Shown here one piece after another: positions 12,077 to 24,930 of a DNA stretch of 64,000 nt. Each line of letters begins with the position of its first letter. Position 1 is the first letter of the stretch. Under the pieces are notes generated by a model that saw only the letters and a list, made by a program, of their open reading frames with translations, was not told where the DNA came from and ran no database searches. The DNA is taken from the NCBI RefSeq assembly GCF_001577835.2, contig NC_029516.1, positions 115,727,302-115,791,301 on the forward strand, given 5' to 3'. The position numbers and the translations under genes are program-made. The stretch comes from Coturnix japonica. Lineage: Eukaryota > Chordata > Aves > Galliformes > Phasianidae.

Positions 12077-15000
12077 CTGTGGGAAGAACAGTAGGAAAAC
12101 AGTCACTTGATTGTTCTCACTTCAGTGCTGCAAAGTTAAACCTCAAAAGTCAAAATTGCTGTTTTATAAAGTGCCAGTTAAAAGAAGCAAGCAGGCAAAA
12201 CAAACAAACAAACCAACCAACCAGTGATCTCATTTTCCCAATTCTTCCATGCTTCTAATTAATCACTTTAGCATCTTTGAACATACAAAGTACTTATTTT
12301 ACCTGTCTTAAGTCAAAGCCTGGAACACTCAGCAACAATACAATGAGAACTGTCTTCAACAGGCTTCCAATGGAAGCCCACAGAAAAATACAGTGTGTGA
12401 TCACAAAGCACAGCCAAGCAGCTTCGGCTCCATGTCTGACTCACAGTACATCATCTTCCACAAAAACAAACAAACAAAAACCAACAACAAAAACCCACCC
12501 ACTGTAAAATTAAACAAACAAAACAATCTCCTTGTTAAGCGTTGTTGTTATATTATTGCACAGCTAAAATCAGCAGCACGCATTTTTATACATTTAAAAC
12601 CTAGAAGTAAAATAAGCTGAATGCAATGGTATGCCAGTATCAGAAGAGGTTAGTACATTAATTACATAGCTCAAAGATTTAAGAATTTATTTGCATACTG
12701 CATAAATTAATCAGTATTTCCTGGAATGATGCTGGCAGCAGCGACATGCAAGCAATTACCAATAGAAGTACAATGCAGAAAGCTACATGTACCAGCTCAG
12801 AGGTTTCCTGAAACGCAGGATGAGAAGCGAGTTGCTTGGAAGGTCTGTCAGGTTCAGAGAGATGAATGCTAGAACCACGCTGTTCAGTTTCATATACAGG
12901 TTGCTAGAATACAACCACTGAGTTTTTATTAAAAGAACTTTTTCCCCTTCCCAGTTTCCTCATAATGAGAAAGTACACAAGACAAAATGACCCCAGTCTT
13001 GAGATTTTGGGAAAGCAGAAGGCAGGAGTAAAAGGAACAAAGCAATGTGACCAAGGACAAAACTCATATCTCGTAGCTTTAGCTATCAAAATGGTACTGA
13101 ATCTAAGCTCCTACTATAATCAGTCTAGGATAAGTATCTCCAGAGGGCAGCTCATCACATCCTTAAAATAGTTTCAATAGTGCCTGGCATTCTTCAGGGA
13201 TTACAGGAATGGCTTGGAAAACTAGCTCACAGTAGATGCCCTCCATTCACAATGCCAAATTTAAATAGGAAAGAACTAATTTTAGGATTCTAGATTGCTC
13301 CATAACTTGAGCTTCTGCAAGTATAGAACAAGAACAATATAACATAATAAAATTAAAATGGCCGGCCCAAAAAATATGGCTCCAAATATTTGCCTTTGCC
13401 AGATGTCAAAACAAATGAGTATTTCAACAGCCCCCATTCTGAAGTCTCTTTAGTCAAAAGCAAAACAGTCCCACAAGACTACTGAAGCTAAGAAACAAAC
13501 ACACAAATGATGGTGTTCCCAAGATCAGAACGTGTCTATTCACTTCAAATTAACACAATCTTCTGATAAACCAGTCCTGCTTTACCTTTTCAATTGAAGT
13601 GTAGTATGTTTAAATGTGCATGACAGTATTTTAAATGAATATTATTATTATTATTATTTTTATCCCAAACAGCATCTTAAAAATTTTGAACTGTAAGGCT
13701 GGAATGTTTGCAGGGGGGAAATTCTAGCTTTAGATATATTCATTTACAGGAATGTGAGTATTCAAAAGATTAACTGGTTAATGGAATTCTTTTTTATTAT
13801 GTTTTATTAAGAACCAACCTATTTTCAATACACAGCTTCTTGGTAAGATTCGATGCAAACTCAATCTCTGGATATGGCAAGCACACATGACTAAAGACTA
13901 AAGCAAATAAATATTCATCATTGAATCATAGAATCACAAGTTTGGAAAGGACCTATAAGATCATCTAGTCCAACCGTCCTCCCTTTACCATACCTACAGG
14001 AAAGCCCTAAACCATGTCTCCTAGCTCCCTATCCAGGTGCTTCTTGAAAACTGCCAGGGATGGCGACACCACCACCTCCCTCTTCAGACTATTTCTGATG
14101 ATAGCAAGTGAATTCTAATATAAAAAAAAAACCCCAACAACTTATTTCAGTATATCATTCTACTTGGTTACTGCATACAGGAATATGCAGCATACTTACA
14201 GCTTTGAAACTGAGCTCCTCAGAGGAACATGCTGTGGGATGTGCTTCATATGCCTGCTCTGGAAGTACAGGCATTTGCAAAGAATTGGCCACAGAAGGAT
14301 CAACCTTTTTCAGTGTAATTTCAACTCCATTGAAAGTATGCTAGCAAAAACAAGAACATCCCATCGATGAAATAAAATTGTGCAGGAAATCAATATCTTA
14401 CCTAGAACAGATTCACTTCCTTAAGTGGTTTTCAACTTTAAAGTTAATATGCTTTAAAAAGTTGTGCTCACAGATTCAGAGTATATTTCAATTTAGATTT
14501 ATGAACTGAAGATTACGCTGCCATCATCAGGAGGTAAACCCAGCAGATATTCCCATCTTCGTGCTATTGTAGCTGAAATATTTATTCACTGCCCAATTAA
14601 TAAAACAATAAAATAATGGAGCACATTAAATAGCAGATCAAAATCCACCCACTCATTCCCCTGCCTTCCGATTTGTCATAGGGTTTATAATACAAATTCC
14701 TCTCCAGAGCTTTGATGGTAATTGTCCAACTGATTTTATGGGACTATGCAATTTGTTCAATGATAGTAGTAGTTTAATATTAAGCAGACATTATGAAAAT
14801 ATTTATATATGCATAAATGTGACCTAAGTTGTCTCATCTGACACCAAATTAAGAACTGCATCCTGCTTCTACTCAGTAGTTTATATTGTAGGTATCCAAG
14901 AAAGCATTTATCAACAGCTTTTTATTCTTTTCATAAGAACATATATTGCTGCACTTCCTTTGATGAAAACAGTAAACGCTTGATGGCGTACAACTAACTT

Positions 15001-18000
15001 ACATAATACCTGAAATATAATTAAACAGTTACTTTTCACTTCCAATTTGTTCTGATGCTTATAAAGTAAAAGATAACAAAGGTCAGAAAAATGTATGTCT
15101 TACTCTAGTTCAAGGCCTAGTTTGAGGTCCAAACCAGGCTAGCTTCAAAAAGTCAGAGGTCTGTTTCACAGTCAGATCATCACCTTCTCTGGCTAACTTG
15201 CACTGCATTTTGTTTAATTTTTAGCGTGCATATGTGTATACTTCCATATAAACTCCTCATCGGTTAAGAAAGGGAGTGGAGGAAATATTAGCAAAGCCAC
15301 AAGTACAAGGCATCTTTCTTTAACCATTCATTTAGCAGTGATGACTTTTAGAGGAATTATTACCAACTGACAGGTATGTTTTCCCATGTAATTATTTCCT
15401 TCGGCAAACACAATTTTCAGGACTTCTGCTGTGATTCCAGTATATTCTCACGAACCCCTTGATAGTTACCTTCCATTCCTCAGATTCCGATTCTTCCATC
15501 TTCTGAAATTTTTCTAACAAAGGCAATATACTGGCACTGTATATGTTCCACCAAAGGGCAAGAAACGACAGCTGATGGAAAGATCCAGACGTGGTGCCAT
15601 CTTGCATAACTCTCTTTGTTTGAAGGTTGTATTTGTAGTTCCAGGGCTTTGTCGCTCCCAGGAAGTGAACAACTTTGGTATCTCTACCAAAACTGAATGA
15701 ATTAAACATACACATCCATATATTAAAGATAACATTTTAGCTAAAGAAACATGCTTACTCTCACTGGTGAGGTGAAAGTACTCTGCAACAAAATTACAAT
15801 TAATATGAATACATGTGTTACCTTAACCTAAAATAAAGGATCTCAAGTAGTATGCAGTAAAAGAAATGGCTAACATTGCCGTTACTTCCAGCTACTAATT
15901 CTAGTGGGAAAGTTCCTGAAGGAAACTGAAAGGCTCATGCTGTCTTGTTTCCAGTCTTCTTGCACGCTGTGCTCACAGCTGAATGAAAACCACTTCAAAC
16001 ACCAACAGAATTGGTTGACACTGATCCCATTTTTAAAACGACTAACATGTACATCCCCCTCAGCTCACCCCCCACCTCGTGTTCTGTGCAACTGTAAGAG
16101 TAATTCATGGCATACTAAACCCCCAAAACAACCCACTTTTTGCCAGAAGTTTCTCTAACCAGACTAACTGATGTAACATAATTACTAGCACAAATTCTGT
16201 TCCAAGGAAGAACATCATAAAAGGTTTTCTGAATAAATAAATAGAATGAAAAAGCCCAACTATTGCTTTTAAGTTTATAAATCCATGATTTTTATACAGC
16301 ACACCATTTCACACTACTGAGATTCAGATCAAGGGAATATGCCATTATTATTCATCCTCTCTCTTTTATAGTAGATGATTTATTATTAGCCAGCTACAAA
16401 CATTTACAGTCAGTCAAAACTGTCACTACTTACTGATTGAAAGCGGGAATGTAGGTGTATACCGCACTACTGCTTAAGTTATAGATGAATGGTAAGTGTT
16501 TGCCAATATCTGCTGTTGCCCAGTTGCTGAAGAAGCTATTCAACAAGCCTTGATCACCCCCTAAAGAACATATAAAGCAATATTATTGTAACATATAATT
16601 ACATTCCAGTTTATGTCAAAATGTCATGTACAAGGATGTAAATTACACTGGGGTGTTCGTGGGACTGCAACTTGGACTTGACAGTATGGCCAGATGAGTG
16701 AGTACAAGTAATACATGATCCACTTCAATGCAATTTCAATTTAAGTAGAGTCCTACTATAATTTACGAAGAAAGAAGAAAGGAGTTTTAGTCTCCCTCAG
16801 AGCAGATCAGCTGTATTTCTTTCTCCTAGAACAGACAGCAAAATAAAAACTTACTGAGCAAGACTCAGACTCTCTTCATTGTACTTTTCTGGGAAGCACA
16901 GCCTGCAATAACTCAATGAGTCTTAAATACTGTGTAAGAGGCAAAGACCTGAACTATAAATTTTTGTGAAGGGGCTCAATTACTTAAAGCCCAGAGAACC
17001 CCTGCCTTCCTCTGTTCTACCAGACTGCATGGAATTTATGGAAATGTGGCTCAGAGAAACTGAATCTAGTTCCTTGCACTTCATCTCTTACCATCAAAGC
17101 TGCCATGTTCAGCAGCAAACTGAAGCAGTAAGTTGTAAGTTTTTAAAGAAGGTCGGAAAACAAATACACCACTATTAAAGCAGTCAGGCCAGCCAGAATC
17201 AGGAGCTGCTGAAAACTCTTCACGATCAAACAATTCATCAACATTGCAAAGCACCTTTGGAGAATGGAAGAGAAAAGGTAAATTGTTACAAAAGGAATTA
17301 GCTGCATCATCACTACCAAATTCAGATCTTAGTTTGACCAAGAGCACAATTTGCAGGACATAAAAGTAGCCAAATATGCTTAAGTTCATAACTTTTCTTA
17401 ATGCAATTAAGTAACTTTAACAATGGTTCTCTGACAAAAGTACAAATCCCATGAAATTACTTCATGAGTATCAAAGATCCTTGAAAAGCTCCCTTTAAAT
17501 ATCGTAACATATCATAAAACTCTCCTTATTTCTCAGCTCTTTCCCAAAGTCCATTATTCTCAGTAACATATCAAAGCCAAGAATCCAAATTATTTGATTT
17601 AGCAGCAGACTGGCTAAAAAACTAAAACAGGACAACTGTCTCTTGTTTCTGGTTTTCTAATGTAAGTTAAGCTCAGAGTCTTGCTTTGGGTTGGTTTTAG
17701 AGCATCAAAATGAAACGGGGAAAAATAATAAATCAATCAATCAGTTTGACCCAGATCACTTTTAAAACTGGTGGAAAGACAGCTGTGCAGCCATTAGAAG
17801 CCTGTATCCTATTCAAATTGACTGTAAAGGGAGACACTGAAAAATAGCAGAGTAAATCTTTTTAGAAGAAAGATAATCGCATTGACTTCAAACAAAAAAT
17901 AACCAGCAGGACAAACAAGCATAAAAATACCACAGCCAAATACTTGCCTTCTTCCTTTAACTTTAAATCATAAATACTTCCCCTTGCTCTCTGAGAGGAA

Positions 18001-21000
18001 TAATTTGGTTTTTAAAATGAACATTATTCTATTAAATCAAATTGCATCCCACTCTCTCAGAGCAAAACTCTTAACTGCTGCAGACAAACGCTGACATGAC
18101 TGTCCTTGTCAAAATTACAGCTTTTTTTTAATCTTCATACATCAGAAAATGTTTTGTTTCCCTCTCTTTTATAACTTGCCAGACTCCCTGACCAGAGCAA
18201 TTCCAAGCAGAAGTACATGACAGAGACCTACTAAGATCAAACATCTGTCAGGAGCCAATTTGCATAGAATGTGTTTATGATATCTTTTGAAGACAGTCTG
18301 GAGGCTACTCTCAGAACAGGATCCACTTCCCGGCAGGCAGCAAAGCTGTCAGCCAAAATATCCAGCTGGAGCTCCTGCAGCCTTGTGACTCCCAGCAAAT
18401 ACGGTCACTTGCGAGGCCACTGGGTTGCCAGATGAGGAAGCACACACTCAGAGCACGTCTAAGACAGACACAAACTTCACCACAGCTCCTGCTCTTCTCA
18501 CCAAGGTGTCCGCATCCATGAAGACACATTTGCTATAATGAGTAAGTGTCCAGCAGTGAAGTTTAGTGAAGGTTACACCCAGTTCTGGCCTCTGCAACAG
18601 AGCCAAACGGACCGAGTCAGCACTGTCAAGTGCATCCACCTCAGTGACTTCATCAAACACGCTGCGCAGGACAGACCTACCAGAGCAAACAGTGGAGAGA
18701 AAGAAGGGAACTTATTAAGGTTCACCACTTCTACTATGAAAGCACTGACACAGAGCATTTATTGTGACAGTAACAAAGGTTAGATTGATGCTTAGAATAA
18801 GACTTCAGAAGCTCAAAGTCCTTATAAACAGCCTGCTGAAGTGACATACATCAAGCTGTAAGTCACTGCTTCTTTCAGTAAGGGGCCAACCCATCTCAAA
18901 ACCTACAGGTGCTGTATGGAAGACAAATCAACCCTTACCTTAATTACTTAGTCTCCTATAGAAACACTGAAAGAAATTAAAGGAGCTTTCATCTCTTCAC
19001 AGTTGTGTCTAAGGAACAGAACCGTACCATACAAATCACACCATGTGCACGTTGTAGAGGACATATCAAGTACTGTCAGTGCTGTTGTTTGCATCCATTG
19101 TGCCAGAGCAAAAACAGCCTTTAAAACAGACAGCACATACTTGCACAGAGAAAATAAGTCTTCTAAGAAGTCTAACTTGAGATGATTTGTAGTAGTGAGT
19201 GTGTTTTTCACACAAATTAAATAGGGGGTATCAAAGGAGATAATATTCCCGTAAGGTACAAGACTAAAAAGCTTTTAAACAGTGTTTATTTATATTGCAT
19301 TATCAATTACAAACTCCTAGATATCATTCAGATACAGAAGAAAAAAAGCCTGTGCTGATTATCTGGATTTCAAAGTCACTACGTTTTGCTTGACTGATAT
19401 ACAAGGGGCAGAAGTTAACTGTGAAAGTATTAAGTGTAGATACAGACTTTTAGAAGCTTAGTTCAGATACACACTTTTTCAAGTGCTAACCTTGCCTAAA
19501 AAGTAAAAAGCTTTTTTCCTCCCCATGAATGAAGATAGAGGGAGGAGGGAAGAAAAAAGACAAGACTTCCCTTAGGAAGGCTACACTGCTCTGACAAAGC
19601 TCATGCTTTAAGAAAAGGAAAAAAAGGGAAAAAAAAGCCTTCAAAAGCACACAAATTCTTACCTCATTCCACTGGAAACCTCCGGTGTAATCAGTATTGC
19701 CAGTTTTCTAGATGTCGTGTGGTTCCTCAATGACTGTCCAAGAACCAGAGCTCCTTGGCAATACACATCGTCAGTAGCAAGAGTCACAAAGGCCTGATCC
19801 GTCACTGGGAGTAAAAATTGAGAAGAGTCACTTTACAGATTTAATATAAGCTCTTTTGGCAGGTTCCTACAATCTCCCTCCTCCAGCTAAATCATTAGGC
19901 TACAGCTTAGAACAACCTGCAGCTCCTGCGATAAGCTCTTCTCTTTTCTAAATTCCCCCAAAGGACAAAACTGAATAGAGAAATCCAGTAAATATGATTT
20001 CAGAATCTATGCCTCTGAAAGTTATTTTTGTCTCATTCACATAACATCATGAAGTTCTCAGACTAGCTTTAAACAAGTAACTCCCCAAGTCACATTCGCC
20101 TAAACTTAATGGCAAATTGAAGGAGCTGATCTATAAGTATTTAGATTATACATTTATATCAGATAATACGTAGCACAACTGATGATGGTTACTGGATTCC
20201 CAAGGTGAGCTACAACGTAAAATGTTGTGAGGTGAATGCCATCTCTCAGAGATGAAGAAATAGCTCAGCTGCAAAACTAACCAGAACTAAGCAATGGGGT
20301 CATACGGGATGAGGGGAATTCCACTGAGCTCAACACAGCTCCCGTAAGTGCTTGTCTTGAGCTACTCATAGAAAACCACCATCACCTGAAGGGACACACA
20401 GTTATATTAAATTCATTACTATACAACAATACAACAACACCAAAACAGTGTGTCACTCAGTCTCCAGGCTCTATGTGAGACGCTGGGAAAGAATCTCACA
20501 GAACCAGTGGCAGAGATCCCCATGACTGCCACAGAAACAAGCTGCCAACATGAGCGAGCCGAAACCTCCAACATAACATAACATTAAGGTATGCAGTGAA
20601 GTACACTTGGTGCCTGTGATAAGCCCTTGGATACTAAGCGTGTCCAGTTTCCACATCATCCAAATCCAGATGGAAACAGACCTGCTGGCATGCTGACCTG
20701 TACCTCTGTTTCTCTCCTGCTACCCACCCATCTCCAGCCAAACCTCAATATCTCTACAAATAAAGTAAAAAGGAGCTTTTGCAGTGGAAACATCTGCTTC
20801 TCCTGTTAGCACAACAGCTCGTGCAAGTTGCGGGAGTTCCATAAAATGAATAGGAGGTGTTCACAGTTTGTAAGGATGGTTGTTTACATTAACTGTTCCT
20901 ACTGCAGTTTTCCAAGAGATTAAACAAATACAAGCGTGCATTAAAAAGAAATACTGCCCCCCACACAGCCCTAAAGAAGGTGAAAAAGCCACACACACAC

Positions 21001-24000
21001 AAAGACATAAAACCTAAAGGTCACCTGAACAGTAAAATTATTCTCCAAAGGCACCAAGACTCAGCAAAGAAAGATGCTTTTGTGTTGGGCAGTGAGCATC
21101 TCCAGCCAAAAAAAACAACAAAAGGAAAAGGTAATAAAACAACCAGAGAGACAAAGGTGGGGGGTAGGCTAGAACAGAAAGCAAACTGTGAAACCAGTAG
21201 GCGTTTCTGTCTTCAGACGCTATTTGAAATAGCAACCATAAAACTGAGCACAAACTCCTTCTTGACTCTGCAAATTCTTTTCGCTACAGAGACCAAATAT
21301 TTGCATAAACAGCCCATCCATAACTACACAAGCTGCTCAAGGAGAAGTTCAGCAGGTCGGCATGGCAAGTTACAAACGCTTTCCTGCTCAGTCCTTCTTG
21401 GAGCAAAGCTGTGGTCAGAACTACAAGAAAGGAAACAGCTTCTAAGAGCTCTGGCTAATGCTTACTAAGGAAAAGAAACCAATCGCCTCTTCTGAGAATC
21501 TGCTGTAGGGTACATATTGTAGTCCTCTTTATATAGGAAAGCATTATACAGCTAATTAAACAGGCAATCAAACTACTGGCTGAAACCAAGCGGCATTAAA
21601 ACATTACTGATACAACAAGAAGCATACACTCACTACTTTAAAATCACGCAGTTAAAGATCTACAGGTATTCAAAATTCATCATAGCTATACATATGTATA
21701 TACATATATTTATTGTATTTCACTGCCAAGTGCAGCTTTGCTTTCACTTCATGCTGGATGACACCAGGATGCTTCACAGGCAACACCTAGTGTGAACAGC
21801 ATTATGTTCTCCAGCAAATTGTTTTCAAGCTGTGGAGCCCTATGGCTACTCTGTGAATTACAAGAGAAGTCTGTGTACGATCAGAATCGCATTATAACTG
21901 TGTTGTATGAATATAAGTCTGCTCATTTCTCTTGCCTAGGTTACCATGCAGCAACACAGAGATGCAAGTTTAGAAATGGCTGTTGGCACTGGCAATAGCT
22001 GCTCAGAACAGGTCAGACTTTCAAGCAAATTATTTTTGCTACCTTCTTTGTGCTGCTATCGAAGCTGCAGAGCAGCCTGTATAAACCAGTCACCAAAGTT
22101 ATGTGGTGGGTGATTTTGTGTGTAACTTGTTACAGCTTTTTTAGTCAACATCACCAACTTCTTACGCTACTTACTCACAGCAGTAGCTCAGACAGAGCTG
22201 CCAGAGGCAATATTCTTAAACAGACCTGAAAACCAGTTCTAAGGCTGCACAAAAACCTTGGAATCCACAGCAGCACACAGATCGAGCAGTGCTCCCTTTG
22301 ATGGTCAGAGTAAGACGGAGACAGAGAATGACCAAACACCAGGGAGAGGCAAGAGTGACTCAATAATAAGCACTAAACGAAACTGATACATCTACCTGCT
22401 TCAAACCAAGCTTCATAATCCAACTGACACAGCTCTTTAAACATATTTCTGCCTCTTGATAGAGAAATGACAGATGTGCTCTAGCAGTGGCTCCTAGAGC
22501 AGCAACTTCAGTTCAACAAGTTGTCCACTCCAAAACTGCAATGGGAGCCAGAGAATCAGATAGGAAAACTTTCCTACAAAGCTACGTTAAATAACGCAAT
22601 GCCATCTTAAAAAGAGTAGGGAAGTTCCTATGTTCCAGTTTGAGTCCACTGTCCCTTGTTTTATTGCTGCATGCCACTGAAGAAAAGCCTGACCCCAACC
22701 ATTTCAATCCTGCACTTATATTTATACACGTATTTATCAGTGTTGACAGGAACCCCTCTCTTCTCCAGGCTGAACAGCCCCATTGCTCATAGAGGAGAAG
22801 CTCCAGGCCCCTAGCAATCTTTTCAGCCCTCTACTGGACTCCCTACAAGTGCCCTGTCTTTCTTGAACTGAGCAGCCCAGAACTGGGCCCAGTATTGCAG
22901 ATGCAGACTGGGTAGAGGTGGAGGATCACCTCCCTCAACCTGCTGGCCACATTCTTGTTGGTCACAGATCTCCTGACCTCTGACTTAGCATTAATCACCA
23001 GAGAGATGTGGAACATGAAGCTTTGCTCCAGCTGCACCCGGGAGTGCAGAAGCAGTCAGGATGAATTTCGTTCCAGGTAGGCAGAACGAGTAGTGATGAA
23101 AACAGCTATGCTAAGCCACCATGTGAAATTGTTATGCAGATTTCTAATGGCCTAATGAAGTTCTGCCTGATCCAAACACAGGTACCACCCATTACTATAG
23201 CAGCAATGACTGTCACCAGGCAGGATTAGGACTCTTGAGGACAGGCTACAGCGAGGATTTCTCTCTCATTCTGTGCGGCCTTTATTAAACATATTCCAGT
23301 TAGGGACAGTTACAGCCTACGTCAAGACCCTGCAATTCTGTTACTCAGGAGATATTAAGTGATCTCTGTGAAACCAAATGCAACAATATTATACTATACA
23401 AATGAGCAACATGAAAAGAGTAACACGATGTTTTAAGGAAAAAAGAAATCACAGAGTCACAGAATGACCCGGGTTGGAAGGGACCTCAAGGATCATGTAG
23501 TTCCAACCCCCCTGCCTGGCAGGGCCACCAAACATACACCTTTACTAGATCAGGTTGCCCAGGGCCCCGTCCAACCTGGTCTTGAACACCTCCAAGGACG
23601 GGGCATCCACAGCCTCCCTGGGCAGCCTGTTCCAGGGCCTAACCACTCTCCTAGTGAAGAACTTCCCCCTAACATCCAACCTAAATCTTCCGTCCTTCAA
23701 CTTGGATTCATTTCCCCGTGTCCTGCTATTGTCAGCAGAAATACCAGAACTAGAAACACATCAGTCAGCAGGGCAAGGCAGAGGACTCTGTAGCTGGTAC
23801 CATTAGACACCTACAGTTTCCCCATTCTCCTCACAAAACAACCTTTAAAATAACCCTGCAGCAGAGTCCCCCTCTATGTGCCCCTCGGGAAGCCCAGCCC
23901 GGCCAAACAGCACTTGGACCTGCAACAGGCGCCCAGCCCTCGGGCCCTTTCCTCCCACCAGCCAGATGGCTCCAGCCCTAATCCCGGGCCGCTAATCGCA

Positions 24001-24141
24001 GCTCGGCCTGCCGCTGGGATCCCGTCCCGCCGTCGGGGCGAGCCGTACGACGAGCCCGCCGGGCCCGGACCGAGGGACGGTGCCGCGGGGCGCTGGGGAC
24101 GAGCGGGAGCCGCGATGGCCTCCCCGGTACTCACCGGACAT
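11915..24141 (-). CDS. GYG2: Glycogenin-2, complete gene (eight coding exons)
   Basis: Coding exons on the minus strand are 24135-24141, 19663-19804, 18502-18676, 17092-17254, 16434-16560, 15470-15692, 14200-14340 and 11915-12076. All have GT-AG borders and matching phases and sum to 1140 nt (379 residues plus stop). The product starts [15 protein letters not shown] as in mammalian GYG2. It carries the glycosyltransferase DxD motif (Asp104, Asp106), Asp165 in GGDQG, the self-glucosylated tyrosine (Tyr197 in VYTY, equivalent to GYG1 Tyr195) and the C-terminal glycogen-synthase binding segment [14 protein letters not shown] to LDTFLL. Glycogenin transfers glucose from UDP-glucose to its own tyrosine and extends the primer that glycogen synthase uses. 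The linker between catalytic domain and tail is much shorter than in human GYG2. The gene looks intact. Confidence 0.95.
12077..14199 (-). other. GYG2 last intron
   Basis: The intron holds a CR1 fragment (13922-14100), CAAA/CAAC-rich runs near 12200 and 12465-12500, and an ATT run near 13640. There is no extra exon that I can support. Confidence 0.5.
13922..14100 (-). mobile_element. CR1 LINE, 3' fragment
   Basis: Antisense: GAATCATAGAATCACAAG, TTGGAAAGGACCTATAAGAT, CATCTAGTCCAACCGTCC and the ACCACCTCCCTCTTCAG block. It lies about 100 bases downstream of GYG2 exon 7, inside the last intron. Confidence 0.88.
14200..14340 (-). CDS. GYG2: GYG2 coding exon 7 (linker)
   Basis: Residues 280-326, [12 protein letters not shown] to EELSFKA, a low-conservation linker of 47 codons in phase 0 at both ends. 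Acceptor TTGCTAG, donor GTAAGTATG. It is called by splice sites and frame, not by motif. Confidence 0.82.
15470..15692 (-). CDS. GYG2: GYG2 coding exon 6
   Basis: Residues 205-279: [20 protein letters not shown] and [16 protein letters not shown], the end of the catalytic domain, then an acidic stretch [10 protein letters not shown]. Donor GTAACT is weaker than the others, so alternative use is possible. Confidence 0.92.
16434..16560 (-). CDS. GYG2: GYG2 coding exon 5 with the primed tyrosine
   Basis: Residues 163-205: [21 protein letters not shown] and VYTYIPAFN. Tyr197 aligns with the self-glucosylated tyrosine of GYG1 by simple offset of the two extra N-terminal residues. Confidence 0.94.
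17092..17254 (-). CDS. GYG2: GYG2 coding exon 4
   Basis: Residues 109-163, [20 protein letters not shown] through [13 protein letters not shown] to HGSFDG. The block is nearly invariant among glycogenins. Confidence 0.95.
18502..18676 (-). CDS. GYG2: GYG2 coding exon 3 with DxD motif
   Basis: Residues 50-108. It contains [14 protein letters not shown] and [11 protein letters not shown]; Asp104 and Asp106 are the manganese/UDP-glucose ligands of glycogenin. The donor GTGAGAAG follows directly after the Leu codon. Confidence 0.95.
19663..19804 (-). CDS. GYG2: GYG2 coding exon 2
   Basis: Residues 3-50, [20 protein letters not shown] to VSSGM: the N-terminal Rossmann-like strand and nucleotide-sugar binding region of the GT8 fold. 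Acceptor CCCAG, donor GTAAGAA. Confidence 0.93.
22618..23012 (-). mobile_element. CR1 LINE, internal 3' region, diverged
   Basis: Antisense CR1 from just inside the 3' end: CTTCTCCAGGCTGAACAGCC, GAGGAGAAGCTCCAGGCCCC, CTTTCTTGAACTGAGCAGCC and GAGGATCACCTCCCTCAACC are standard CR1 phrases. The terminal repeat itself is missing, so the right-hand CR1 end has been lost or rearranged. Confidence 0.8.
23447..23740 (-). mobile_element. CR1 LINE, 3' fragment
   Basis: Antisense: ATCACAGAGTCACAGAATGA, CCCGGGTTGGAAGGGACCTC, AGCCTCCCTGGGCAGCCTGT and AACTTCCCCCTAACATCCAA. It sits in GYG2 intron 1, about 130 bases before the CpG island. Confidence 0.9.
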
Positions 24142-24345
24142 CGTGCGGCCGCGGAGCGCCTGCCGAGCGGGGCGGGGACCGAGCTCTGCCGCCCGCCTCG
24201 CCTGCTCCCCCGGGCTGATAAATCACCAAATGGGATTAGCCTCGTTCCCGCTGAAGACAGCGGGAGGTGAATGACGCTCACGGGGACTCCTGTGCGCAGC
24301 GGCGGAAAAACGACGCGACCCTCCCCGGCTTTCACGCGGAGGAGT
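23870..24345 (-). promoter_or_regulatory. GYG2: GYG2 CpG-island promoter and 5' UTR
   Basis: The stretch around exon 1 is strongly GC- and CpG-rich, in sharp contrast with AT-rich flanks. It contains several CCCGCC/GGGCGG-like boxes and no TATA box at a useful distance. This is the usual layout of a broadly expressed vertebrate promoter. The exact transcription start cannot be read from sequence. Confidence 0.7.
24135..24141 (-). CDS. GYG2: GYG2 coding exon 1 (start codon)
   Basis: ATG TCC G followed by the donor GTGAGTACC. Only Met1, Ser2 and one base of Val3 are encoded here; the rest of the exon is 5' UTR inside a CpG island. Joining to exon 2 yields MSVTDQ, the known GYG2 N-terminus. Confidence 0.9.
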
Positions 24346-24357
24346 CGCTCCCTTCTC

Positions 24358-24556
24358 GGCTCCCTTCCTTACAGTGAGGGTGACGGAGCGCTGGGACAGG
24401 CTGCCCAGAGAGGTTGTGGATTCTCCTTCTCTGGAGATATTCAGGACCCACCTGAACGCCTACCCGTGCAGCCTGCTGTAGGGCGCTGCTTTGCGGGGGG
24501 TTCACACTCAGTAATCCACAGAGAGCCCTTCCAACCCCTGCAGCTCTGTGATCCAG
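24358..24556 (+). mobile_element. CR1 LINE, 3' fragment upstream of GYG2
   Basis: Sense CR1: CTTACAGTGAGGGTGACGGA, GGCTGCCCAGAGAGGTTGTG, TTCTCTGGAGATATTCAGGA and CCCTTCCAACCCCTGCAG. It abuts the GYG2 CpG island, starting about 215 bases upstream of the start codon. Confidence 0.88.
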
Positions 24557-24930
24557 AGCTAACAGCTGGTTTGTTTTCCTTCCTTTACCCTTCAGACTTA
24601 AATATATTCCCTATATAAATGCCCTGTTACAAGCAAAATTCACCCTGAAAATGGTGCCTGCACACTGGTGTGCTGATGTCATTAGACATCAGGTTTAACA
24701 CTTGGTGGGACATCTGACTAATTCAAGCCCTTAAAACTGCACGTAACTCCTTCCTGGACACTTTTTCTGTCCCCCAATAGTGGCTCCCACAGCAGCTTAG
24801 ACATTAAAGGTATCAGCCAGCATGCATTCCATAAAATAACTCACAAAACAAACCACCTTCATTTCATTTTAGGTAAAACAGGGTATGTGTTTATTGAAGA
24901 TTTTCAAGAGAGAGAAGGAATGCGCACATT

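Larger units (their letters stand above)
19805..24134 (-). other. GYG2 intron 1
   Basis: A 4.3-kb intron holding two CR1 pieces (22618-23012 and 23447-23740). Otherwise it is unique sequence with a small TATACATATG-type alternating run near 21690. Confidence 0.6.

Noticed and set aside
20980-21468. 162-codon frame on the + strand in GYG2 intron 1, the longest non-repeat ORF
   Set aside because: Lysine/threonine-rich, no recognisable domain, no promoter or splice support, and antisense to GYG2. Likely chance.
23874-24335. Frames of 130-153 codons in the CpG island
   Set aside because: Stop codons are rare in GC-rich DNA. Only the first seven bases of GYG2 coding sequence are supported here.
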